DNA of 44,301 nt from Acrocarpospora pleiomorpha (GCF_009687885.1 NZ_BLAF01000082.1:1-44301), one strand, 5' to 3'; numbered from the stretch's first letter, positions 1 to 8,623 are shown. Notes: generated by a model from the letters alone, not told the origin. Numbers and translations: made by a program.

Positions 1-468
1 GGGCAGCCCCGCCACCAGACCTGGCAGCCCCGCCAACCCCCACAACCCGCACAATCCGGACAACCCGGACGCCCCTGGCAACCCCAGCAGTCCGGGCAGC
101 CCGGGCAGTCCGGGCCGCAAACACCCACAGCCAGGACTCCAACCCCGGCCCCGCCCGGGGCATCGCATCCAACCCCGGCATGGCCCCCACCGCCATCGCA
201 CCCGACCCCGGCCCGCCCGGGGAGCCGCACCCAACCGGTCCCGCCCGGGGGGTCGCATCCGACTTCGGCATGGCCTCCACCAGCGCCGCATCCAACCCCG
301 GCCCTGCCCGCAATGCCGCACCCGACTCCGGCTTCGCCCGGGGCGTCGCATCCGGCTCCGGCCGCGCACCCGACTCCACACCCGGCCCCGCCCCAGACCG
401 ACGAGGCACGTCTACAGGCAGCCGCCGGGCAACCCCGCCCCCACGAGCGCGGAAGCAGTGAGCCATAG
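1..468 (+). CDS. Possible 3' end of a Pro/Gly-rich protein, reading frame unresolved
   Basis: All three forward frames are open from the window edge. They stop at 459-461, 466-468 and 609-611. The DNA is a degenerate repeat of Pro, Gly, Ala, Ser and Gln codons. The frame starting at base 1 gives a Gln/Pro/Gly-rich disordered tail. The frame starting at base 2 opens with XXP triplets (HNPHNPDNPDAPGNP). The frame starting at base 3 repeats a PGPARGxAS-like motif and has the highest G/C at third positions in its last 250 bases. A disordered C-terminal tail of a gene starting outside the window is the simplest reading. A repetitive non-coding tract is the alternative. No function can be assigned. 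Confidence 0.3.
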   Translation, partial: GQPRHQTWQPRQPPQPAQSGQPGRPWQPQQSGQPGQSGPQTPTARTPTPAPPGASHPTPAWPPPPSHPTPARPGSRTQPVPPGGSHPTSAWPPPAPHPTPALPAMPHPTPASPGASHPAPAAHPTPHPAPPQTDEARLQAAAGQPRPHERGSSEP

Positions 469-918
469 AAGATCACAAGGATCCACAGAAGATCACGAGC
501 CGATCGCCATCGAATCACCGCGAATTCGAGCACGGCTGCGAGTATGGCGTCCACGGTCCTGCGGACGCGTTCGCCGCGCAGGGGCTGGTAGCTCTCGCCG
601 ACCCCGGCGATGAGGACGCTCCCAGGGGGTGGGAGAACATCCGTGCCATGGCTTTCGTGCGGGTGTCACGGCGTTGGCGGGGGTGGGCGGAGCCCAAGGA
701 GAAACAGAGGGATGGGTGGGTGGGAGAACCACCCAATTCTGTGCCGAGCGGAACTCGGAGAGCGGGCGAAGTCTGGCGTTGCCAAGGCTGGGGTCTGGGC
801 GAGGTATGCCGGTGTGGCTAGGAACGATCGCGCTCGCGATTCCGAAGCTGCGGCAGGGCTCCTACTTTTGTGGCCGCGTGGATGGTGAAGGGGGGCGCAC
901 GATCTAAGCTTGGGTGGC
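469..918. other. Intergenic region without a convincing gene
   Basis: About 450 bases between the Pro-rich tract and maf. Open frames on both strands are short and have poor codon bias. On the minus strand, about 620-510, one frame reads like a protein fragment (LIAGVGESYQPLRGERVRR) but has an upstream stop and no start codon. It may be a decayed gene. No clear promoter, repeat or RNA gene was seen. Confidence 0.4.
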
Positions 919-1521
919 GTGACTGAGATCGTGCTGGCTTCCGCGTCTCCGGCTCGGCTGGGTGTGCTTCGTGATGCGGGACTCGACCCCAAGGTGATCG
1001 TCAGTGGTGTGGATGAGGACGCGATCGTCGCGGCCACTCCTGGTGATCTCTGCCTGGCTCTCGCTCAGGCGAAAGCCCGTGTCGTAGCGGACGGTCTTAC
1101 CGGCGACATTCTTGTCATCGGATGTGATTCGGTCCTGGAATTCGATGGTGTGGCATATGGAAAGCCTGATTCCGCAGAAGAAGCTGTGGCACGGTGGACC
1201 GCCGTGCGGGGTCGATCCGGCCACCTGCTGACCGGCCACTGCGTAATCCACACGACCTCCGGCCGTACCGCGTCGGCCGTCGGCTCAACCGAGATCCGCT
1301 TCGGCACGCCCACCGATGCCGAAATCGTCGCCTACGTCGCCAGCGGCGAACCCATGAAGGTCGCCGGCGCATTCACACTCGACGGCCTCGGCGGCTGGTT
1401 CATCGACGGGATCGTCGGCGACCACGGCAACGTGCTCGGCATATCTCTGCCTCTCCTGCGTCGCCTATTCACCGATCTGGGTTTCCCCATCACACCTTTC
1501 TGGCAACGCTCAGCCACCTGA
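919..1521 (+). CDS. maf: Maf-family nucleoside triphosphate pyrophosphatase
   Basis: This is a 200-residue protein of the Maf/HAM1-like fold. Family members hydrolyse non-canonical or regulatory NTPs (dTTP/UTP type) to the monophosphate and pyrophosphate in the cytoplasm, as house-cleaning enzymes linked to septum formation. Visible motifs are the N-terminal SASPARL phosphate-binding segment, GCDSVLEFDG with the catalytic Asp, YGKP, and the C-terminal AGAFTLDGLGG...NVLGISLPLL block. The GTG at 919 gives the usual VTEIVLASASPARL start. A TTG at 910 adds only three residues and is the alternative. No strong Shine-Dalgarno is seen for either. The gene appears monocistronic. Substrate preference cannot be decided from sequence. 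Confidence 0.93.
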   Translation: MTEIVLASASPARLGVLRDAGLDPKVIVSGVDEDAIVAATPGDLCLALAQAKARVVADGLTGDILVIGCDSVLEFDGVAYGKPDSAEEAVARWTAVRGRSGHLLTGHCVIHTTSGRTASAVGSTEIRFGTPTDAEIVAYVASGEPMKVAGAFTLDGLGGWFIDGIVGDHGNVLGISLPLLRRLFTDLGFPITPFWQRSAT

Positions 1522-1772
1522 TCCTCTACACGCGCACAACGTGACCTCAGCGGAAGTCAGGGCACCCGCCTGGAACGCTTAACGGTTCCTTCCGGCGACG
1601 CCACAGGCGTGAAAATTGGGGCGGGCACCCGCTGGCGCCGGAGCTTCTGCCGCGCGCCTACCTGAGTCGTCATTTCCGGCCAGAATGCCGCCAACCATTG
1701 ACCGCGCGTCGTTGGCTGAGCCGTTGGAACGAGCCGTCGCGGTGGGGGAGCGGACACGCTAGCCTGCCGGGC

Positions 1773-2549
1773 ATGAGTGGCATAGGGCAACCGGTTCGGC
1801 GCAACGTAGGCGGGTTCGCAGACGGGGTGGGATTCTTTCTGAAAGGGCTGGGCTGGTGCGCCCGGCGTCCGGGCTGGTGGTTGTTCGGCCTGATTCCGGC
1901 TCTGATCGCGTTCGTGCTGTACGTGGTGGCGCTGATCTGGCTAGCCACGAATGCCGGCGACATCGCCGCGTGGGTTACCCCGTTCGCCGATGACTGGGGC
2001 TGGAAGGGCCTCTTCCGTACCCTGATCGGAATTCTCATCTTCGTGGTCGGCCTCGGACTGTCCATCATCACGTTCACCGCCGTCACGCTCGCCATCGGCG
2101 AACCCTTCTACGAGAAACTCTCGGAGAAGGTCGAAGAGGACTTCGGCGCGGTACCCGGCGACGACCTGCCATTCTGGCGCTCGCTGTTCCGCTCCATCCG
2201 CGACAGCCTCATGACGCTCGTCTACGTTCTGATGTTCACGATCCCCTTGTTCGTTCTCGGATTCGTCCCCGTGATCGGCCAGACGATCGTCCCCGTCCTC
2301 GGCGCCCTCGTCTCAGGCTTCTTCCTGACCGTCGAACTCACCGCCCTCGCCATGGAACGCCGCGGCCTCCACCGCAAGGACCGCTTCGCCATCCTCCGCA
2401 ACAACAAGGGCTCCGCTCTCGGCTTCGGCGTCGCCATCTTCCTCACCTTCCTGATCCCCTTCGCCGCCGTCATCGCCATGCCCGGCGCCGTAGCGGGCGC
2501 CACCCTCATGGTCCGCGTACGCCTAACGCCGTCAACCCTGGTGCCCTAA
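1773..2549 (+). CDS. EI24 (CysZ-like) domain membrane protein
   Basis: This 258-residue integral membrane protein belongs to the EI24/CysZ-like family (formerly DUF540). It has hydrophobic segments near residues 30-55, 80-110, 150-190 and 225-250. The ARRPGWWLFGLIPALIAFVLY entry helix and the long amphipathic middle (FYEKLSEKVEEDFG) are family-like. CysZ of E. coli is a sulfate permease, but actinobacterial EI24 proteins are uncharacterised, so transport is only inferred. The ATG at 1773 is preferred. The open frame extends 25 codons upstream but there it has no family similarity. A TAGCCT hexamer at 1760-1765, 7 bases upstream of the ATG, suggests a near-leaderless transcript. Confidence 0.85.
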   Translation: MSGIGQPVRRNVGGFADGVGFFLKGLGWCARRPGWWLFGLIPALIAFVLYVVALIWLATNAGDIAAWVTPFADDWGWKGLFRTLIGILIFVVGLGLSIITFTAVTLAIGEPFYEKLSEKVEEDFGAVPGDDLPFWRSLFRSIRDSLMTLVYVLMFTIPLFVLGFVPVIGQTIVPVLGALVSGFFLTVELTALAMERRGLHRKDRFAILRNNKGSALGFGVAIFLTFLIPFAAVIAMPGAVAGATLMVRVRLTPSTLVP

Positions 2550-2589
2550 CACTCGAAGCATCCGACACCCTTGCTCCAACTTTCCCGCC

Positions 2590-2815
2590 CGCTGTCACCT
2601 CCGGCGCCGGGCGGGCTGAGTCCCGCTGCACGGGTTCGTTTGGGCTTCGTACCCACGGCTGTCATCCCACGTTGTGGCGTGCCAACGGCTGGACGGCCTG
2701 GTACAACCGCCGACCGAGGTGCTTAGCGTGCGAACGCTTGCCTCGGTGCGATAAGAACGCCGCAGCTCGGCATCCTGCCCTCTGCCTCCATGATCGTCTG
2801 ACGGGTGTGAGCTGA
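2590..2815 (+). other. Cys-rich open frame, possible gene remnant
   Basis: One forward frame ending at TGA 2813-2815 has no start codon but encodes a Cys-rich segment (RPRCLACERLPRCDKNAAAR) preceded by NGWTAWYNRR. The spaced cysteines look zinc-binding. The DKNAA string faintly recalls the third catalytic motif of TnpB-type proteins, but the surrounding spacing does not fit. I cannot assign it. It may be what remains of a mobile-element gene. Confidence 0.15.
2779..2809 (+). repeat. 31-bp direct repeat, copy 1
   Basis: It matches 4441-4471 at 28 of 31 positions. The shared core is GATCGTCTGACG. Weaker similarity continues about 20 bases upstream. The two copies bracket the kelch lipoprotein gene. 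Confidence 0.75.
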
Positions 2816-2966
2816 GGGTCATGTCGCCGCCGCCCCAACACCGCCTCGACTGCTCGCCTCCCGCTCCCACACGGCACATCGCGTCCCTACACGGGCATCT
2901 CCCGCCTCCAAGCGGGCACACCTCCCGTCCCCGTGCGGGCGCGCTGCGCTGGTTCCCGGCCGCGAC

Positions 2967-3160
2967 TCACTTCCGGTAGCGATGCCGGGGAGCCGCGGGC
3001 CTGGTGGCGGATGGGTTCACTCCGGCGACAAGGGCCACGAGCTCCATGCCGGTCAGGACGTCGGGCGGCCAGGGCCAGTGACGTTCTCTAGCAGGTCGGC
3101 GCGCTGCCAGCCGCCCAGCACGGATGTGATCCCCGCGTTTCTGCGACGGTGAGCGCGATC
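2967..3160 (-). pseudogene. Frame-disrupted coding remnant, unidentified
   Basis: On the minus strand the last ~36 codons before the TGA at 2967-2969 read like a real C-terminus (WPWPPDVLTGMELVALVAGV, then a basic tail). Other frames just upstream carry protein-like pieces (DLIALTVAET; VLGGWQRADLLENV). Joining these needs frameshifts, and there is no start. This is consistent with a decayed gene, possibly mobile-element derived, but no family can be named. Confidence 0.2.
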
Positions 3161-3241
3161 AGGTCTCACCCGTCAACGGTCATGAATTATGGCTGCCGTA
3201 CTCGCAGGGCAATGCCGCGGCAGATTTCCAACGCCGCGCTC

Positions 3242-4369
3242 TCATGCGCGCGGCACGAAGAGATAGGCCGCCGCGCGCGGTGTGATGTCCTCGTCGTAGC
3301 CGCCGGTGATCAGCACTCGGCCATCTCGCAAAATGGTCGCCGTACCGACCAGGCGGGCCGCGTCCAGCGACCCAGCGACCGGGTGAAACCGCCCGTTGTA
3401 GATCTCCGGGATCCGCGCTCCGCCCGCGATCAGAATCCGGCCATCGGTCAGCGGCACAAGCGAGCCATCGATCTTGTAGCGTGGCTCGATCATCGGTGGC
3501 AGCTCACGGAACCTTCCGGTGGCTGGGCTGTACAACTCGGCCACGTTGAGCAGGTTGTCGCGATCGCCGTCGCCGGGAACCGAGCCACCCGCCACCAATA
3601 CGGCCCCATCCTCCGTCACCGCCGCACCCAATTTCCGGCGGGCGGTCTCCATCCTCCCCGTGACGCGCCACCTGAACGCGTCAGGATCGAAGATCTCAGC
3701 CATCGTGCTAACGGGATCCCCACCGACCACGAAGATCCGACCGTCCCGCAGCGTCACCGCCGTGCCTCCGGTTCGCGGCGTCGCGGCTGGCGCGGGGGCG
3801 AACCGCCCGGTCCGCGGATCGTAAACCTCCGCGCTGCCGAGGATTCGCCCGCCGGGCCCCGTACCACCCGTGATCATCACACGCCCATCCGGCAGCGACG
3901 CTGCCACGTGCCCGCCCCGACCCTCTGCCATGGAGCCCGTCGGTCGGAATGCCCCCGATCCAGGATCGAAGATTTCGGCGCTGCTCAACGGATCCCTGCC
4001 CTCGCCGGGCCACCCGCCGATGATGAGCACATCGCCATCCGGCAGGCGGGTGGCGGTATGCCCGGTCCTCGGTGATCCCATCTCCGGCCCTGCCACGAAG
4101 ATGCCACGCTCGGGCTCGAAGAACTCCGACCGCCGACCTCGCTCGCTGTCCTCGCAGCCGTGGGCGGTGCACCCTCCCGCCAGCAGCACCCGCCCATCTC
4201 GCAGCAGGGTTGCCGTATGCGCGGCCCGCGGGATCTCCGCGTCCCCCACTGATCTCAGCATCGTGCCTGCTGGGTTCGCGCTCGGCCGGGTTCCTTCTGT
4301 CTCCGGTGAGCTGGCCGTGGAACACCCGGCGAATACGAGCACAGCGCCGATCACGTACATCCATCTCAT
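3242..4369 (-). CDS. Secreted kelch-repeat lipoprotein
   Basis: This 375-residue protein begins MRWMYVIGAVLVFAGCSTAS, a lipoprotein signal with lipobox FAGC, so it is predicted to be lipid-anchored outside the membrane. The rest is a string of kelch units, each with a DGRVLLAGG-type strand (seven seen: AGGC, IGGW, TGGT, VGGD, AGGS, AGGA, TGGY) and an AEIFDP/AEVYDP strand. This predicts a six- or seven-bladed beta-propeller like galactose-oxidase/kelch proteins. The copper ligands of galactose oxidase are not evident, so a binding role is likelier than catalysis. The frame runs upstream to 4498, but the lipoprotein signal fixes the start at 4369. A TATATC hexamer just upstream suggests a short leader. 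The gene lies between two 31-bp direct repeats. Confidence 0.85.
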   Translation of the reverse strand: MRWMYVIGAVLVFAGCSTASSPETEGTRPSANPAGTMLRSVGDAEIPRAAHTATLLRDGRVLLAGGCTAHGCEDSERGRRSEFFEPERGIFVAGPEMGSPRTGHTATRLPDGDVLIIGGWPGEGRDPLSSAEIFDPGSGAFRPTGSMAEGRGGHVAASLPDGRVMITGGTGPGGRILGSAEVYDPRTGRFAPAPAATPRTGGTAVTLRDGRIFVVGGDPVSTMAEIFDPDAFRWRVTGRMETARRKLGAAVTEDGAVLVAGGSVPGDGDRDNLLNVAELYSPATGRFRELPPMIEPRYKIDGSLVPLTDGRILIAGGARIPEIYNGRFHPVAGSLDAARLVGTATILRDGRVLITGGYDEDITPRAAAYLFVPRA

Positions 4370-4440
4370 GCTCGGATATACACCGCTACATGCTCCCGGG
4401 TTTCCGCCGCTTGGTACGACGCTCCTAGCTTGTGATCCGG

Positions 4441-4471
4441 CCTCTTCCTCCACGATCGTCTGACGTGTGTG
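4441..4471 (+). repeat. 31-bp direct repeat, copy 2
   Basis: Second copy of the repeat at 2779-2809 (28/31 identical). It lies about 70 bases upstream of the kelch lipoprotein start. Confidence 0.75.
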
Positions 4472-4566
4472 GCCGGCCGGTTCTGGTGGTGATACCAACG
4501 GCTCGGGCCTGGTGACGACTGGTCGTCCTCGAATCAGCGATCAGCGTGCGGACCGGCGCTGCGTGT

Positions 4567-5763
4567 TCATGCGTCTCGTTGGTCGTTGGTTTTGAGGAAG
4601 GTCTCTACCTGGCGCTGTAGTTCTTGCAGGTCATTGACGGCTCTGGCAAGTTGTTGAGACCAGGCTTCGGCTTGTTCTGGTGAGGCTTCTTTTTCGAAGC
4701 CTTCGGTGCTGGCGATTAGGGCGGGGAAATCGCCGAGTGTTGCCACGAGATTGTCCAGGTGCCGGGTGGGTCCGGGTGAGTCTTCGTAATCCTGGAGTCG
4801 GGGTGAGTGCGCCTCCGGTGCGAATGGTGGATGCGCCGCTGATGTGGTGATCGGTGGGTGGGGGACTGCGGGCGGATGGGATGGCGAGGCGGGATGGAAG
4901 GAAGGAAGGGGAGGTGGTGAAGGGCGGGATTCCGGGATGCGGAGGGTTTCTGAGTGGGGTGAGGTTGTGGGGGCGCGGAGGCCGCTGAGTTGGCCCAGGC
5001 GGTTGGATTCTTGAGGGCTTGTGGGGGTGGGGATGGTTGGTGGCGGGACGGTGGGGCGGTGATCGTGCTGGCGGGGGATGTGGGTGACGGCCAGGGTGCC
5101 CATGACATGGGCCGCGTCGATCTGGCGATTGACGTGGTTCTTGGTGAAGCCCCAGCGTTCGCGGCAGTAGTCCTCGAAGCGGGGGTGGGTGGCGCGGTGG
5201 AGACGCCCGGCGCGGATGCGGGAGAGAGCGTGGCCGACGTCGACGAATGTGGTGAGGCCGTGTTCGATCGCGTTCTCGGCTTCGGCGAGGGCGAGCTGTT
5301 CTTCGAGGCTCAGATCGTCCGGCTCCGGCTGTACGGGCGGCGGGGCCGGACCGTCCGCGAGAAGTCTGAGGATCTGGCCGTGGCAAGGGCCGTGAGTGCA
5401 CCAGCAGGCCAGCGCCTTGCCGCGGAGTTCGCCGAGCCGCGCGAGCAAATCGGGGCGCGCATTGAGGTGGACCTCGAAACGGCGTAGCTGCTCGCCGCGC
5501 AGAGCGTCGTCTTTCTCGTGCGGGTTGCCCCACACGCTCCGGGAGTCGATCCGGACATACAGGGATTGGGACTTGGCCCAGGCGATCAGGCGCGGGTGGC
5601 CTCGCCGCTGGTTCATGCTGACGAGGACGGTCTCGCCGCCGAGCAGGGCGGTCAGCCTGGATCGCTCATGATCGGACCAATCCTCGACGGATGGGGGAGC
5701 CACGGATCGACTGTCGCGCATGCCCATAAACAGTGCTCTGCCCAGTAACCGGCCTCGCTTCAA
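4567..5763 (-). CDS. DUF4326 domain protein with HTH-like middle region
   Basis: This 398-residue protein has three parts. Residues ~45-135 form a DUF4326 domain: VSMNQRRGHPRLIAWAKSQ, RSVWGNPHEKDD, and the Cys/His signature ACWCTHGPCHGQIL, which may bind metal. Residues ~150-225 (ENAIEHGLTTFVDVGHALSRI, FEDYCRERWGFTKNHVNRQI) resemble the helical DNA-binding or nuclease-associated segments of phage and plasmid proteins. Residues ~230-335 are Pro/Ser/His-rich and disordered. A short C-terminal helix, possibly a coiled coil, follows (QQLARAVNDLQELQRQVETF). DUF4326 has no established function and is common in phages and actinobacterial accessory DNA. The start may be ATG 5763, 5727 or 5721. The neighbours do not suggest a pathway. 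Confidence 0.75.
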   Translation of the reverse strand: MKRGRLLGRALFMGMRDSRSVAPPSVEDWSDHERSRLTALLGGETVLVSMNQRRGHPRLIAWAKSQSLYVRIDSRSVWGNPHEKDDALRGEQLRRFEVHLNARPDLLARLGELRGKALACWCTHGPCHGQILRLLADGPAPPPVQPEPDDLSLEEQLALAEAENAIEHGLTTFVDVGHALSRIRAGRLHRATHPRFEDYCRERWGFTKNHVNRQIDAAHVMGTLAVTHIPRQHDHRPTVPPPTIPTPTSPQESNRLGQLSGLRAPTTSPHSETLRIPESRPSPPPLPSFHPASPSHPPAVPHPPITTSAAHPPFAPEAHSPRLQDYEDSPGPTRHLDNLVATLGDFPALIASTEGFEKEASPEQAEAWSQQLARAVNDLQELQRQVETFLKTNDQRDA

Positions 5764-6135
5764 CGCGCGGGCCTCTTTACCGCATTATGATCTTCGCTCT
5801 CCGCGAACACATGGCTGCCGGCGAGACGAAATGACACAAATACCACCTGTATCACTGTGAAGTTGGTTCGTTATGTACCGAGCACATCCTTCCGGGCGGA
5901 CCTGCATTTCATGCCCCGGTGCACCCAAATCGCAGTCGAGTGATATCAGACGGCCGAGTTTCCCGCTTGGTCCACGCGGTAAACGTGAAGATCATGCACA
6001 GGCGTTTTTTCCTGGGCATGCTGCGACCTGCGGGAATGTGAATCACAAGGGCACAATTGCAACAGGTTCAGGTTGGCTGTCCACAGAATTGAGTTCGGCT
6101 TCTGGGCATGAGCGCCGAGGCGGAATAGTTCGAGC
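5764..6135. other. Divergent intergenic region, relatively AT-rich
   Basis: About 370 bases between the divergent DUF4326 and DUF4192 genes. It is less GC-rich than its surroundings and must hold both promoters. A six-T run lies at about 6005-6010. AGGCGGA at 6118-6124 is a plausible ribosome-binding site for the DUF4192 gene. No further gene was found. Confidence 0.45.
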
Positions 6136-7191
6136 ATGAGTTCAGCGAACCCGAGACTCCGGTTGTCGTCGCCGACCGACATCCTGGCCGCCGTGCCGTT
6201 CCTGATCGGCTTCTATCCCGAGCGCAGCCTGGTCGTGATCGGATTGATCGGGTCGGCTGTGCGGGTGACCACGCGCTGGGATCTCCCCGCGGAACCCGGC
6301 GCACTCGACGGACTCGTGCCGCTGCTCAAGCGCGAGCAGGTCACCACGGTCATTCTCATCGGGTATGGTCCGGGATCTCTTGTGACCGCCGGGGTAGACG
6401 AGGCCACCCGCCTGTTGCGTACGGCAGGCATCAAGATCACCGAGTCCTTGCGTGCCGCCGACGGCCGCTATTGGTCGTATGTGTGCCAGCGCGTGGCCTG
6501 CTGCCCGCCCGAGGGGGTGGCGTATGACCCCAAGGCGAGTCCGATCGCGGCCGAGGCGGTAGTCCAGGGCCTGGTCGCCCTTCCGAACCGCCGCAGTCTG
6601 GAACGCTCGGTCGCGCCATACAGCGGCATGGCCCGCGTCTCGATGAACCGCGCGACCGACCATGCGATCACATCCATCCGGATCACCCTGGCCAGAGGAA
6701 AGCCCGCGGACATCGTGGCCGATGGAATAGCCCGGGTCCGAACCGCGATCGACGTATACGCGCGCGGCGACCGCCTCAACGACGACGAGGCCGCTCGCTT
6801 GGGCCTCGATCTGGCGGTAATCCGCGTGCGAGACGAAGCCTGGACATTGATCGACGACCGCGCCGCACACCTCACCCTCTGGCGTGACCTGACCCGCCGC
6901 CTGAACCCCCGTCACGCCGCCCCCGCGGCCTCCCTCCTGGCCGCCACCGCGTGGCGCAACGGTGACTGCGCCCTCGCCACTCTGGCCCTCGACCGAGCTC
7001 TCACCGCAGACCCCCGCTACACAATGGCAGTCCTTCTCTCCCGTGCCATCCGCAACCTGCTCCCCCCAAACGTCCTCCGAGAACGTATGCCCACCCCCGA
7101 AGACCTGGATCGAGAAATGGGCACCCCCACCATGAAGTGGCTCTCCCCCCTCCTAGCCCTCCTCGAAGAACCATCCGCCGTCGCGAGCTAA
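6136..7191 (+). CDS. DUF4192 domain-containing protein
   Basis: This 351-residue cytoplasmic protein of the actinobacterial DUF4192 family starts SSANPRLRLSSPTDILAAVPFLIGFYPERSLVVIGL, the family hallmark. A long conserved core follows (VACCPPEGVAYDPKASPIAAEAVV), then a helical C-terminal half (AASLLAATAWRNGDCALATLALDRAL) resembling a helical-repeat module. The function is unknown across the family. The start ATG at 6136 has AGGCGGA about 11 bases upstream and gives the expected N-terminus. It is divergent from the DUF4326 gene. Confidence 0.88.
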   Translation: MSSANPRLRLSSPTDILAAVPFLIGFYPERSLVVIGLIGSAVRVTTRWDLPAEPGALDGLVPLLKREQVTTVILIGYGPGSLVTAGVDEATRLLRTAGIKITESLRAADGRYWSYVCQRVACCPPEGVAYDPKASPIAAEAVVQGLVALPNRRSLERSVAPYSGMARVSMNRATDHAITSIRITLARGKPADIVADGIARVRTAIDVYARGDRLNDDEAARLGLDLAVIRVRDEAWTLIDDRAAHLTLWRDLTRRLNPRHAAPAASLLAATAWRNGDCALATLALDRALTADPRYTMAVLLSRAIRNLLPPNVLRERMPTPEDLDREMGTPTMKWLSPLLALLEEPSAVAS

Positions 7192-7234
7192 CCGAACGGT
7201 GTTGGCCTGGGGAGCTGCTCGTTCTGTGGGGTTG

Positions 7235-8623
7235 CTAGGGCGGGGGATCGGAAGCGTCATCGGTTGCTGTGTTGGGTTGGGTGGTCGGGGGTGGGGATGT
7301 TGTCGCGGCTAGGCGGGCGGCGCGGGCGGTGAGGTAGTCGCGTTCGGGGATGTTTGTGGTGTGGTTTGCGGCTGTGCGGTAGTCCTCGATGGCGCCGGGG
7401 AGGTCGTCGGCCATTTCGCGGAGGTGGGCGCGGGCGGTGTGGAAGCGGTGGTGGTCGGTGAGGCGGCCGTCGGCGTCGAGTGTTTTGAGGATGTCGAGGC
7501 CGGTTGAGGGGCCGTGGACCATGGCGGCGGCGACGGCGCGGTTGAGTGTGACCATGGGGTTGTCGGACATGCGTTCCAGCAGGCCGTAGAGGGCCATGAT
7601 CTGTGGCCAGTCGGTTTGGTCGGCGGTGGTGGCTTCGTCGTGGAGTGCGGCGATCGCGGCTTGGAGTTGGTAGGGGCCGACCGCGCCCTTGGCCAGGGTG
7701 GCGGTGATGAGCGTGACTCCTTCGGTGATCGCGTCGGAGTCCCATGTGCTGCGGTCTTGTTCGGTCAGGGGGATGGGGGTGCCATGAGGGCCGGTGCGGG
7801 CGGCGCGGCGGGCGTCGGTGAGGAGCATGAGGGCGAGCAGGCCGGCGATCTCGCATTCGTCGGGGAGCAGGGCGTGGATCATCCGGGTCAGCCGGATCGC
7901 CTCGCGGGCGAGTTCGACGCGGTGGAGGTCGGGGCCGGTGGTGCTGGCGTAGCCCTCGTTGAAAGTCAGGTAGAGGACATGGAGCACCGAGCTGAGTCTG
8001 CGTGCGCGTTCATGCGGGGCGGGCATTCCGAACGGGACGCCGGATGTCTTGATGCGCTGCTTGGCCCGGCTGATCCGCTGCGCCATCGTCGCCTCGGGCA
8101 CCATGAACGCTTTGGCGATCTGGGCTGTGGTCAGTCCGCCTACCGAGCGCAGGGTGAGGGCGATCGCGGAGGCGGGTGTGAGCGCGGGATGACAGCAGAG
8201 GAACAGCATGCTCAGCGTGTCGTCCTGGTCCGAGGCGTACGCGTCGTCGGCGGCGGGCGCGGACCGCAGTTCCGGCGGGGTTCGCGCGGCGACCAGTTCC
8301 TCCCGGCGACGGCGGGCCTGCTCGTTGCGGACCTGCTCGGTCATCCGGCGGAACGCGACCTGAATGAGCCAGCCACGCGGATTGCCGGGCAGTCCTTCCT
8401 TCGGCCATTGGGCGGCGGCGTCGAGCAGGGCTTCCTGGACGGCGTCCTCGGCCGTGTCGAAGTCTCCCGTGCGCCGGGTGAGCACGCCGACGACCCGCGG
8501 CGCGAGTTCGCGCAACAGGTCATCGATGGCCCGATCATCCAGCGTTGACGACTCCTCGGACGGACACCACCAGGAGTGCCTCAAGGCGTTGACCGCTCGG
8601 AAGTACATCACTCGGCCTGCCAC
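7235..8623 (-). CDS. ECF42-type RNA polymerase sigma factor with C-terminal TPR-like extension
   Basis: The sigma2 region (EDAVQEALLDAAAQWPKEGLP) and sigma4 HTH (GLTTAQIAKAFMVPEATMAQ) are followed by ~200 residues of helical extension (YLTFNEGYASTTG, LYGLLERMSDNPMVTLNRAVA), the architecture of ECF42 sigma factors. This group is known to sit beside DGPF/YCII proteins, lack a cognate anti-sigma factor and use the C-terminal extension for regulation. The DGPF partner lies just upstream on the same strand. The start is uncertain: GTG 8623, GTG 8611, ATG 8608 and TTG 8584 are all in frame, and all fall inside a tandem-repeat tract. Family similarity begins only around LDDRAIDDLLREL, so the N-terminus may have been remodelled by the repeats. 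Confidence 0.88.
   Translation of the reverse strand: MAGRVMYFRAVNALRHSWWCPSEESSTLDDRAIDDLLRELAPRVVGVLTRRTGDFDTAEDAVQEALLDAAAQWPKEGLPGNPRGWLIQVAFRRMTEQVRNEQARRRREELVAARTPPELRSAPAADDAYASDQDDTLSMLFLCCHPALTPASAIALTLRSVGGLTTAQIAKAFMVPEATMAQRISRAKQRIKTSGVPFGMPAPHERARRLSSVLHVLYLTFNEGYASTTGPDLHRVELAREAIRLTRMIHALLPDECEIAGLLALMLLTDARRAARTGPHGTPIPLTEQDRSTWDSDAITEGVTLITATLAKGAVGPYQLQAAIAALHDEATTADQTDWPQIMALYGLLERMSDNPMVTLNRAVAAAMVHGPSTGLDILKTLDADGRLTDHHRFHTARAHLREMADDLPGAIEDYRTAANHTTNIPERDYLTARAARLAATTSPPPTTQPNTATDDASDPPP

Larger units (their letters stand above)
2550..3241. other. Gene-poor stretch with hairpins and decayed coding remnants
   Basis: About 690 bases with no intact gene. It holds one copy of a 31-bp repeat, GC-rich hairpins around 2885-2940, and two reading-frame remnants listed separately. 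Codon bias is patchy, as in decayed DNA. No promoter or RNA gene is evident. Confidence 0.4.

Noticed and set aside
510..620. Minus-strand fragment with GESYQPLRGE that faintly recalls HIRAN-type sequences
   Set aside because: There is no start, an upstream stop is close by, and too few residues remain to claim a family.
2655..2815. TnpB (IS200/IS605) relic suggested by DKNAA after spaced cysteines
   Set aside because: Cysteine spacing and the following residues do not fit the TnpB zinc ribbon or third RuvC motif. It is kept only as an unassigned remnant.
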